A DNA stretch of 13,652 bases from Bacteroidales bacterium (GTDB taxonomy: Bacteria; Bacteroidota; Bacteroidia; Bacteroidales; Muribaculaceae). Numbering within the stretch: position 1 is the first letter of the stretch; each line of letters starts with the position of its first letter. Of the stretch, positions 1 through 6,665 are shown in pieces. The notes under the pieces are model-generated. The model did not search any database, was not told the origin of the DNA, and was given only the letters and a program-made list of their open reading frames with translations. The stretch is taken from assembly GCA_004553485.1 (NCBI GenBank), contig SFLG01000044.1, positions 1 through 13,652 on the forward strand. The letters are read 5' to 3'. A program made the position numbers and the translations under genes.

Positions 1-7
1 GTGAGGC

Positions 8-301
8 TCACACCTCGTAGTCGACGCAGGCCCGCGCCTCCTTGTGGCCGGCGATCAGGGCCACGGCGGCGACGTGCGCCGCGTGGGCCGAATAAGCAGC
101 CACATCGGCCATCGTCTCGGCCTCGGCAGTCAGCACCAGGTCCCACGTCTCAGCAGGATTGACATTGATACCCACCTCGATCGACCGCAGCTGCCCGATC
201 TGTGACGGCAGTGCCACCAACGCGTCGCGAAACGCCTTTGCAACGGCCAGACGCTCCTCGTCCGTACCCTTGAACTTGAACATTACAACATGCTTTACCA
301 T
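8..301 (-). CDS. Dabb (stress-responsive alpha/beta barrel) domain protein
   Basis: A 97-residue protein beginning MVKHVVMFKFK, the usual opening of Dabb-family (dimeric ferredoxin-like barrel) proteins, and about the length of a single Dabb domain. The family features visible are the first beta strand with a conserved His (H4), a helix rich in Ala/Leu ending in LPSQIGQL, the strand WDLVLTAEAET, and the late segment YSAHAAHVAAV that corresponds to the usual Y-x-x-H-P-x-H signature with Pro replaced by Ala. The frame runs back to a TTG at 334, but the homologous start is the ATG at 299-301, so the extra 11 Lys/Asn-rich residues are probably leader sequence. It is the last minus-strand gene here, 106 bp after comEC. 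Dabb proteins have no single function (some are enzymes, many are unknown), so none is assigned. No signal peptide; probably cytoplasmic. Confidence 0.85.
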   Translation of the reverse strand: MVKHVVMFKFKGTDEERLAVAKAFRDALVALPSQIGQLRSIEVGINVNPAETWDLVLTAEAETMADVAAYSAHAAHVAAVALIAGHKEARACVDYEV

Positions 302-383
302 AAATCTTTTATTTTTGAGGTTAGTTTTTTTCAACTTTGAGTTTTGATTATGCTAAATTTGGGGTTTTGGGGGAGAAAAGCAA

Positions 384-407
384 GGGAGGGAGGGGGAGGA
401 GGAGGGG
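384..407 (+). other. G-run block, potential G-quadruplex, next to the comEC stop codon
   Basis: The plus strand carries four G-runs of three or more (384-386, 388-390, 392-396, 404-407) with loops of 1, 1 and 7 bases, which fits the standard intramolecular G-quadruplex pattern. Further runs lie just outside at 361-364 and 369-373. The block abuts the comEC stop codon (408-410). Because comEC and the Dabb gene are transcribed leftward, the G-rich strand is the DNA template and the mRNA would be C-rich. Whether it folds in vivo is unknown. Confidence 0.5.
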
Positions 408-2444
408 TTAGTGACGGAGGTAGTGCCAGCCGGTGCGGCTGATGTCGCGGGAGGGGAGGCCGGCAGCGTCCAGCTCGCGGGAATAGCGGCGGCGCAGGCG
501 GGTGTTGAGGTGGCGTGTCAGCAGAACGGTGTCGACGTCGAGGCGGCGCGCGTCGGCGACGATGTCGCCGCGGTAACCGTCGGTGACAAGCAGATAGTCG
601 ACCTTAGCCGTGCAAGCCGCCACCGTGGCGTTGTCGGCGACCAGCAGGGTGTGGCCGTCGAACCGCAGCAGCGGCCCGGACTTTGTCACCGTCCCCACCC
701 GGGCGTTCCCCGTGGCGGCGAGAATGGAGTCGCACTGACGGTGGCCGACGAGGTGCCGGAAGGTGCGGTTAAGGCTTTTTGTGTCGGCGGCATCGGCAAG
801 GAGTACGCCGCGACTGCCGAAGACCACCGGCGTGCCGTTTGCGTCAGCGGGGACGTAGACCTCGGTCTCGGGTGCTTCCGTTCCGCTGAACGACGACACG
901 ACAAGGGCCGCCACCGTCAGGGCTGCGGCGCCAAAGGCAAGGCGCGTCGGCCTTTTCACGCAGACGAATATCATCGCCACGGCGACGGCGAAAATCAACA
1001 GTTGCAGCCCGTCGGGGTACAGGCCGGTTATCTGCGCGTGCGGCAGGTCGGCAAGGGTGTCGAGCGATTTTTCCAACAGGGCGTAGACCCGGTCGACAAA
1101 GCCGGGCAGAAAGCCGGGGCTGATGCCGGCGGCGACACAGACGGTGGCAATGGCCGCCCCCGTTAGTATCACAGGCACCAGCAACCCCACCGCGATGTTC
1201 GCCGGCAGAAACCATACGGGAAGGACGTGGAAATAGAGTGTCGACAGCAGCGATGTGGCGACGAGAGCGCCAATCGGCGCCAGCAACAGCGAGCACAACG
1301 CGCTCAGCCACGGCCGGTGGTAGGGCGACGGGGCGAGGCGTCCGAATATAATCACTCCCGCGACGGCGGCGCACGACAGCTGCATCGCCGGCGACCACAG
1401 CCACATAGGATTGATGAACAGCCACACGGTGACGGTGACGAGCAGAGCGTTAAGCGCCGACGACGGTCGTTCGAGATAGCCGCTGACGGCAAACACCGCC
1501 AACATCACCGCGGCACGTGCCACCGACGGCGGCATCCCCACGCAAAGGCCGTACAGCAGCACCGCCGCCGGCAGTGCCAAGGCATATATCAGCCTCCCTT
1601 TGGGCAGACAGCGCAGCCCCCACAGCAACATCGCGAACAACGTGGCGATTATACCCACGTGCAGCCCGCTCAGCGCAAGCACGTGCGCCACTCCCGCCAC
1701 GCGCATCTGCTCGGTAAGGTCGGCGTCGAGGAAGGTTTCGTCTCCGGCAAGGACAGCGAGAACAAAGGCCGCGGTGGCGTCGTCAAAGCCGCAGTCGGCG
1801 ATGCTGTTGCGCAGAACGGCGTTGCCACCGGTGGCTATCCGTTGCAACACTGTCGGTTCGTATCCGAGGACACGGACGCTGTCCGAGCGCGTCGTGACAA
1901 AGGCCGTAAAGCCCTTCACGCGGGCCGCGGCGGCGTAGTCGTCGCTGTACGGCACATCCTGCCGGTTAAGGTCGGCGACGGACTGCAGGCGTCCGCTGAC
2001 GCTGACAATCTCGCCCGAGCGGTAGGCTCGGTCGGCGTTGAAGACCCGCACCGATACCGGCTGTCGAGCGAGTACAACGGCCTGTCCGCCACGCGGGGTG
2101 AACGTGGCGTCCTCGATGATGAAGTTGTCGGCGGCGTTCAGGTCGGCCTTGGCAATCTTGCCCGTCAGCACGCCCCGGGCATCGGCATATCCGGATGCCA
2201 ACGGCATGGGCACACGCACAAACGCCGCTGCCATACCCAGAGCGACAAAGGCGATGAAGGCCGACGTGCGCGGCCGGTGAAGAAACCACACCGCCACCGC
2301 CAGCGCGAACACGCACCCGGCGACAGCGAGGTTGGCGTACTCGTCCAAAGCCACGCACCAAAACACTCCTGCAACGGTGCCGGCACAAACGGGCAAAGCC
2401 GGTACCGATGCCGGAATGTGCGGGAGGATATCGTGCCGTTTCAC
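408..2444 (-). CDS. comEC: ComEC/Rec2-family DNA-uptake channel protein, C-terminal domain without metallo-beta-lactamase motif
   Basis: An inner-membrane protein of 678 residues if started at the GTG at 2442-2444. The open frame extends to 2549, but that would overlap 27 codons of aroE and add a polar stretch not expected at this N-terminus. ComEC forms the channel that carries single-stranded DNA across the inner membrane during transformation. Two N-terminal hydrophobic segments are followed by a soluble beta-rich part (about residues 90-195, DUF4131/OB-like). The Competence domain then contains the hallmark ALSGLHVG (257-264), PPSVARAAVM (305-314) and many membrane helices to about 520. 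The last ~155 residues are soluble and keep a strand such as VDYLLVTDGYRG, but I see no HxHxDH or other zinc ligands of the metallo-beta-lactamase nuclease found in many ComEC proteins. The gene starts 23 bp after aroE and is probably co-transcribed with it. The family is clear; a role in competence here is inferred. Confidence 0.9.
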   Translation of the reverse strand: MKRHDILPHIPASVPALPVCAGTVAGVFWCVALDEYANLAVAGCVFALAVAVWFLHRPRTSAFIAFVALGMAAAFVRVPMPLASGYADARGVLTGKIAKADLNAADNFIIEDATFTPRGGQAVVLARQPVSVRVFNADRAYRSGEIVSVSGRLQSVADLNRQDVPYSDDYAAAARVKGFTAFVTTRSDSVRVLGYEPTVLQRIATGGNAVLRNSIADCGFDDATAAFVLAVLAGDETFLDADLTEQMRVAGVAHVLALSGLHVGIIATLFAMLLWGLRCLPKGRLIYALALPAAVLLYGLCVGMPPSVARAAVMLAVFAVSGYLERPSSALNALLVTVTVWLFINPMWLWSPAMQLSCAAVAGVIIFGRLAPSPYHRPWLSALCSLLLAPIGALVATSLLSTLYFHVLPVWFLPANIAVGLLVPVILTGAAIATVCVAAGISPGFLPGFVDRVYALLEKSLDTLADLPHAQITGLYPDGLQLLIFAVAVAMIFVCVKRPTRLAFGAAALTVAALVVSSFSGTEAPETEVYVPADANGTPVVFGSRGVLLADAADTKSLNRTFRHLVGHRQCDSILAATGNARVGTVTKSGPLLRFDGHTLLVADNATVAACTAKVDYLLVTDGYRGDIVADARRLDVDTVLLTRHLNTRLRRRYSRELDAAGLPSRDISRTGWHYLRH

Positions 2445-2467
2445 CTGGCGCTGTGCTGATTGGTTAT

Positions 2468-3328
2468 CTAAATCTGTTCGCCGTTCCAGAGCTTCCAGCT
2501 CAGCTCGGCCTGGGTAGTGAGCATGCACAGGCCGTTGCGCACCGCGCATCCGGCCTCGGCGGCACGCTGTATGAACAGCGTCACCGCCGGATTATACACC
2601 ACGTCGACGCAGATATGGCGTGGGGTGAGAAATTCGTATGGGATGGGCGGACAGCTGTCGACGTCTGGGAAGGTGCCCAGCGGCGTGGTGTTGATGACAA
2701 AACGGTGCATCCGCATCACCTCGCGCGTGAGGTCGCTGTAGGTTATGCGGCCTTCGCCGGCCGTGCGCGACACCTGCGTAGGCTCGATGCCGCGCAGCCT
2801 CAGGGCAGTGCAGACGGCGCGGCTTGCTCCGCCCGTGCCGAGCACGAGGGCGCTGATGAGGGCGTTGCCGTCGGGGTTGTCGTGGCCCATCAGCGAGTCG
2901 AGCGGATGTGCGGCGGCAAAGACATCGAGACTTTCGCCAAAGCCGGGGCAGTCGGTGTTGAATCCCCCGAGGGTGACCCGTCCGTCAGCGTCGCGCGTCA
3001 CAACTATCACATTTACGGCGCCTATGCGCTGAGCCAGAGGCGACACGCTGTCGAGCAGCGGCATCACATCCTGCTTGTAGGGGTGCGTGACGTTGAGGCC
3101 CCGGAGGTTGGGGTGCGCGGCGACTATCTCGCGCAGCTTTTCCGCCGTGTCGATGTCGAAGTTGATGTAGTCGGCGTCGATGTCCTCGTCGGCAAACTTT
3201 TGCCGGAAATAACGTTGCGAGAAGCTGTGCGCCAGCGGGTGCCCTATCAGGCCGTAAAGGGCTTCGTGCTCCCCCGTGCGGCCATCGCTTTTATCCTGTG
3301 TGTCAATCATTGTCATAGTCATTGACAT
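2468..3328 (-). CDS. aroE: Shikimate dehydrogenase (NADP-type)
   Basis: A 286-residue cytoplasmic enzyme that reduces 3-dehydroshikimate to shikimate in the pathway to chorismate and aromatic amino acids. The order and spacing of motifs fit AroE: shikimate-binding GHPLAHSFSQ (29-38), NVTHPYK (79-85) with the catalytic Lys85, GFNTDCPGF (122-130) with Asp126, the nucleotide-binding loop LGTGGASRA (163-171), INTTPLG (212-218), VVYNP (243-247) and the closing helix GLCMLTTQAELSW with Gln273. The length is close to the typical 270-290. Met codons occur in frame at residues 1, 3, 5 and 7, so the exact start is uncertain by six residues; residue 7 or later would still leave every motif intact. The gene lies 55 bp after the META lipoprotein gene with no recognisable promoter between them, and 23 bp before comEC, so operon transcription is likely. 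Confidence 0.95.
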   Translation of the reverse strand: MSMTMTMIDTQDKSDGRTGEHEALYGLIGHPLAHSFSQRYFRQKFADEDIDADYINFDIDTAEKLREIVAAHPNLRGLNVTHPYKQDVMPLLDSVSPLAQRIGAVNVIVVTRDADGRVTLGGFNTDCPGFGESLDVFAAAHPLDSLMGHDNPDGNALISALVLGTGGASRAVCTALRLRGIEPTQVSRTAGEGRITYSDLTREVMRMHRFVINTTPLGTFPDVDSCPPIPYEFLTPRHICVDVVYNPAVTLFIQRAAEAGCAVRNGLCMLTTQAELSWKLWNGEQI

Positions 3329-3383
3329 AATTTTTTACGCACATACATTGCTTTCATCACATAAACCGCATACACCCATCAGT

Positions 3384-4541
3384 TTATCTCCCAATTCCGG
3401 GCACGTCGCCCCGTTGCAGCACAATCACCTCGCGGCCGTGGTGGTCGTACAGTTTCACCGTGCCGTCGCCGGCATCCTTGGCCGAGGCGGTGTCCTCAAG
3501 GGCAAGGAGCATATTGCGCTCCTGGTCGCCCTTGTCGCAGGCCATGTGCGTCACCGCCATGCCGCTGAAGCCGATGTTGCCGGGGTTGGCGGCATCGATA
3601 TGAATATTGCCGTTGAAATAATTGCACCCGGTGTTGCCGTGGATTTTCTGCTCGTTGACATCGATGAAGATATTGGCCTCCTCATCCTTGACGCTCTTGC
3701 CATAGACAGTCTTCACAAACCAGTAGCCGTTTATAAAGTCCATATTGTGGCGTGTCAGCGTGAGCACCTTATGGCCCGCGCTGTCTCTGAAGTCGAGCAC
3801 CATACGGTCTTTATGACGTGTCATCGTCAACGTCACAACATTGTCGTCGCATACCACAGCGTTGATTTTCTGCTCGAAGTCGTTGCCCGGGCAGTACCTC
3901 ATCGTCGCCAGCACGTTGCGGAAGGTCATCGTCTTCCCCTCCACGGTGTAGATGCCGTTGAGCACGTTGCAGCCGTCCGACCCGTAGAAGCGGTTCTCGT
4001 CGGGCACGAAACAGATGTAGGGCATGTCCTCGTCGCGACTGATTTTCATCGTCCCGGCGGCGGTAATCGCCCACTCGCCGGCGACAGCCTTTGCTATCTC
4101 CAACTCGGGCACAAGCGTGCCCGCAGGCCCGGTCTTGGCCGTCTTGCCCTTGCCGCCCTTTCCCTTCTTGCCTTTTTTCTTGTTGCCGGACTTGTTGTTA
4201 TCGGCTTTGTTGGCTGTCTTTTCATTTACAGCCGTGTTGTTTACAACCTTATTATTATCGGCCTTATTATTTGCGACAACATTTTTACTATTGTCAGCAG
4301 TGGCGGGCTTGGCCGTCTGAGCCGGCGCGGCGGGCTTGGCCGTCCGGACAGGCTCAGCGGGCTTGGCCGTCTGAGCCGGCGCGGCATCGGCAACGGGCTT
4401 GACGGGCTGTGCCGGCGTGGTCTTTGTCGTGGTGACTGCATGCGGCGAAGACTGGAAGTACTTCGACCCCTGGATGATTGAACAGCTGTTGAGGGTTAGC
4501 GCCAGGCCTGCGCCCGCGGCAATGACATATAATAATTTCAT
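3384..4541 (-). CDS. Lipoprotein with two META (HslJ-like) domains and a repetitive Ala/Pro/Lys and Asn/Lys linker
   Basis: A 385-residue secreted lipoprotein. The N-terminus has a hydrophobic signal segment and lipobox LNSC with Cys20 as the predicted lipidated residue. Residues 38-140 are low complexity: three 9-residue repeats of the form (A/V)(Q/R)TAKPAxP at 56-82, an Asn/Lys-rich stretch (83-120) in which ADNNK occurs twice, then a cationic Gly/Lys patch (121-133). Two META domains follow, at about 152-262 and 270-376. Each has the G-x-x-GCN motif (GSDGCN at 187-192, GNTGCN at 302-307) and a later Cys (Cys217 in MRYC, Cys335 in THMAC) that could pair with it. E. coli HslJ, with one such domain, is linked to heat shock and novobiocin resistance; the molecular function of META domains is not settled, so no role is assigned. 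A Bacteroidota-type promoter precedes it at 4578-4610. It may head a transcript that continues into aroE and comEC. Confidence 0.88.
   Translation of the reverse strand: MKLLYVIAAGAGLALTLNSCSIIQGSKYFQSSPHAVTTTKTTPAQPVKPVADAAPAQTAKPAEPVRTAKPAAPAQTAKPATADNSKNVVANNKADNNKVVNNTAVNEKTANKADNNKSGNKKKGKKGKGGKGKTAKTGPAGTLVPELEIAKAVAGEWAITAAGTMKISRDEDMPYICFVPDENRFYGSDGCNVLNGIYTVEGKTMTFRNVLATMRYCPGNDFEQKINAVVCDDNVVTLTMTRHKDRMVLDFRDSAGHKVLTLTRHNMDFINGYWFVKTVYGKSVKDEEANIFIDVNEQKIHGNTGCNYFNGNIHIDAANPGNIGFSGMAVTHMACDKGDQERNMLLALEDTASAKDAGDGTVKLYDHHGREVIVLQRGDVPGIGR
4296..4385 (-). repeat. 27-bp tandem repeat inside the META lipoprotein gene
   Basis: About three 27-bp units encode the 9-residue repeats at residues 56-82 of the lipoprotein. 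On the plus strand 4303-4331 and 4357-4385 are identical over 29 bases, and a middle unit beginning at 4330 shares its first 15 bases before diverging. The unit length is a multiple of three, so gain or loss of units would keep the frame. Confidence 0.8.
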
Positions 4542-4577
4542 AAGGGCTGTGTTTCGTATGTTTATGTTTCGATTTTA

Positions 4578-4610
4578 CAAATATACAAAAATATTTGTGA
4601 GTGTGCCAAA
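4578..4610 (-). promoter_or_regulatory. Bacteroidota-type promoter for the META lipoprotein gene
   Basis: Read on the minus strand, a -33 box TTTG (4607-4610) is followed after 21 bases by a perfect -7 box TATATTTG (4578-4585), matching the TTTG / TAnnTTTG consensus of the Bacteroidota primary sigma factor. The predicted transcript would start around 4571 and give a leader of about 30 bases before the ATG at 4541. Confidence 0.65.
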
Positions 4611-4816
4611 AGCGCAAGTCGGCCGCTATGTCGCTACGCGGTGCCGAAGGCATTTGAACACACCGCAAAAATACAACAAAAACCGCAAAAAACCGTTCGC
4701 ACAACATTATTTCACTCAAACCGGGTCAAGCTCATTTTGCTGTACATCATAATGTGCGGCAGTACTTTATAATGCGACGGATTTTGGACTTTTTCACGAG
4801 ACCCTGGTCCTCGGCA
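4611..4816. other. Intergenic region between the susD terminator and the META gene promoter
   Basis: No convincing gene. On the minus strand there is a second -7-like box, TATTTTTG, near 4669-4676, without a properly spaced TTTG. Downstream of it are short inverted repeats: TGCC/GGCA around a TTC loop and CCGC/GCGG around an 11-base loop, within about 4620-4655. The short open frames here have no family resemblance, and the one reaching into the lipoprotein gene is out of frame with it. Confidence 0.5.
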
Positions 4817-4858
4817 CAAAAAAAGGACGGGCGCCGTCCGGTGAGGGAGGCGCCCGTC
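4817..4858 (-). terminator. Intrinsic terminator of the susC-susD unit
   Basis: On the minus strand a perfect 10-bp stem (GACGGGCGCC pairing with GGCGCCCGTC, plus-strand arms 4849-4858 and 4826-4835) encloses a 13-base loop and is followed by C and seven T residues (4818-4824 on the plus strand). It begins about 25 bp after the susD stop codon. There is no T-run in the opposite direction, so it acts on leftward transcription only. Confidence 0.92.
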
Positions 4859-4883
4859 GTAGGGGGATTATCTCAGAGTCAGA

Positions 4884-6641
4884 TTATTCCCAGTTAGGCT
4901 GTTGGGTCAGGTTGGGGTTGAGAGTGATCTGACCGCTGGGGATAGGCCACTGGTACTGACGGTGGTCGTATACGCGGTTGCGGCCGAACGAGCCATCAAT
5001 GTAAGCGCCGACAGTCGACTCGGGAGCAACGGGAGCATTTGTTGCATTTGCGCCGAGCAGTACGTTGGGGTGCTTAGTGTTGTCAAGGAGCTCAAGCTGG
5101 TGCCAGCGCACGAGGTCCCAGTAGCGGTAATCGTTGTCCATGATGAGCTCGCAACGGCGGCAGCGGCGAATTTCCCAAAGGAGGCTCGAAACGCTCATGT
5201 TGTTTGCCGGGTCGGCAATTGCAGTGAGCGAGGCAACAGTCTGGTCGGGGAGTTTGGCACGCTTGTAGAGCTTGTTGAGGGTTTTATTGAGGTCGGCGTC
5301 AGTGAGTGTGTTCAGCTCGGCCTTTGCCTCAGCATAGTTAAGAGCGATTACTGCGCCCCAGTAGAGGGGAGAGCAGAGGTAGTTCTGACCGGTGGTCACA
5401 CGGTTCTTTACTTCGGGGATGTTGGGGTTGTCGTACTTGCGCACGCCGTAGCCCGAGGCCGAGGTCATGGGATTGGCTCCCCAGCGGATCCAGGTGAGGT
5501 TCTTGTAATAGATGTAGGGGTCGGTAGTGGCTTCGAGACGGGCATCGCGAACGTCGAGGAGGTTCTGAATGCTCAGGCCGGGACCGTTGTTGGCGGCGCC
5601 GACAACGCTTTCTTCTCTCACACCTATGTCGGTCTTGTCAAGAGTGGTGCTTGCCAGAGGCTTGCCGTCGCGGAAGAGGTAGCTGTCAAAAGCGTCCTTG
5701 GAAAGGCCGTTGATAGCAGTCGACGAGCATGTGTAGGCAGTTACCGAGTTCATGAATACGTCTTTCTCGTATTCGGTTGCAAATATAACCTCCTTGTTGC
5801 CGCTGAGACCGGTGAAACCGGCCGATTTGTCGGCGTTCCAGGGCTGGTTGTACAGCTCGGCGTAGCTTTCGCCGATGGGATAGTCGTTGATGAGCGACTC
5901 GCTGTAGGTTACGCACAGGTTGAGGTACTGCTGCGAACGGGCGGCGTCGGCATCATAATAGTTGTCGGCCTTTGTGCAGTATTTCCAGAAGGTGCCTTCC
6001 CAGAGGCAGAGATCTGACAGCATGGCCTTTGCAAGGTCTTTGCTGAACTGCTGTTTGCCTGACTGGAGGGTGATGTTCTCGGCGGCATATTTCATGTCCT
6101 CGTAAGCGTAGTCCATGACAGTCTTGCGGTCGGTACGTTTCGAGAAGAGTACCTCGGAGTCGGGGTTTTCAACCTTTTCGATGAGGATGACGTCGCCATA
6201 GCGGCGTACGAGCTGATAGTACTCGTAACCGCGGATGAGACGGGCCTGGCCAATGAAGTTTGCCTTCTGTGCGTCAGTGAGGGACGATGATTCGACTCCT
6301 TCAATGATGTAGTTGCAGCCGCGGATAACGGTATAGGGGTCGTTATACGAGCTCGACGTACTGGGAACGTTGGTAAATTTCCAATCGGTGAACGAGTTGC
6401 CGCACTGGTCGTCCGAAAGTGTGTTGAAGTAGAAGTTGCCGTAGCCTGTGCCGCTGCCGTAGCCGTAGAAGTACTGTTTCATACGGTTCACCTGCATCTG
6501 GCAGTTGTCGGGGTTACTCCAGTAGAGGGGATTGTTGACGATGGATGTCTCGGGATAACGGTTGTCATCCAGAAAATCGTCGCAACCGGTCAGAGCAAGA
6601 CCTACAAAGGCAAGCAGTGCTGTTGAAAATATTTTTTTCAT
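4884..6641 (-). CDS. SusD/RagB-family outer-membrane nutrient-binding lipoprotein
   Basis: A 585-residue surface lipoprotein that forms the lid and substrate-binding partner of a SusC-type channel. The signal peptide MKKIFSTALLAFVGLALTGC has lipobox LTGC with Cys20 followed by DD, acidic residues often associated with surface export in Bacteroidota. The body shows the helical, TPR-like SusD layout: an early YTVIRGCNYIIEGV segment, then IGQARLIRGYEYYQLVRRYGDV (typical of SusD), ALNYAEAKAEL near residue 435, and the WEIRRCRRCELIMDNDYRYWDLVRW region. The C-terminus reads YQWPIPSGQITLNPNLTQQPNW, the family's closing signature, so the protein is complete. It starts 24 bp after the susC stop and ends shortly before a strong terminator. 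No carbohydrate enzyme lies next to it, so the ligand (glycan, glycopeptide or peptide) cannot be named. The unit appears intact. Confidence 0.95.
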   Translation of the reverse strand: MKKIFSTALLAFVGLALTGCDDFLDDNRYPETSIVNNPLYWSNPDNCQMQVNRMKQYFYGYGSGTGYGNFYFNTLSDDQCGNSFTDWKFTNVPSTSSSYNDPYTVIRGCNYIIEGVESSSLTDAQKANFIGQARLIRGYEYYQLVRRYGDVILIEKVENPDSEVLFSKRTDRKTVMDYAYEDMKYAAENITLQSGKQQFSKDLAKAMLSDLCLWEGTFWKYCTKADNYYDADAARSQQYLNLCVTYSESLINDYPIGESYAELYNQPWNADKSAGFTGLSGNKEVIFATEYEKDVFMNSVTAYTCSSTAINGLSKDAFDSYLFRDGKPLASTTLDKTDIGVREESVVGAANNGPGLSIQNLLDVRDARLEATTDPYIYYKNLTWIRWGANPMTSASGYGVRKYDNPNIPEVKNRVTTGQNYLCSPLYWGAVIALNYAEAKAELNTLTDADLNKTLNKLYKRAKLPDQTVASLTAIADPANNMSVSSLLWEIRRCRRCELIMDNDYRYWDLVRWHQLELLDNTKHPNVLLGANATNAPVAPESTVGAYIDGSFGRNRVYDHRQYQWPIPSGQITLNPNLTQQPNWE

Positions 6642-6665
6642 TGTAGTGTTGCTTTTTTAAGATGA

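Noticed and set aside
1227..2459. Plus-strand open frame of 410 codons opposite comEC
   Set aside because: It is rich in Arg, Gln and His, has no family motif, and mirrors a gene with clear ComEC motifs; long antisense frames are common in GC-rich coding DNA.
2408..4481. Plus-strand open frames of 305 and 401 codons opposite aroE and the META gene
   Set aside because: No recognisable domains, and both lie wholly over well-supported minus-strand genes.
4902..6017. Plus-strand open frame of 371 codons opposite susD
   Set aside because: Val/Gly/Ala-rich shadow of the SusD reading frame with no domain features.
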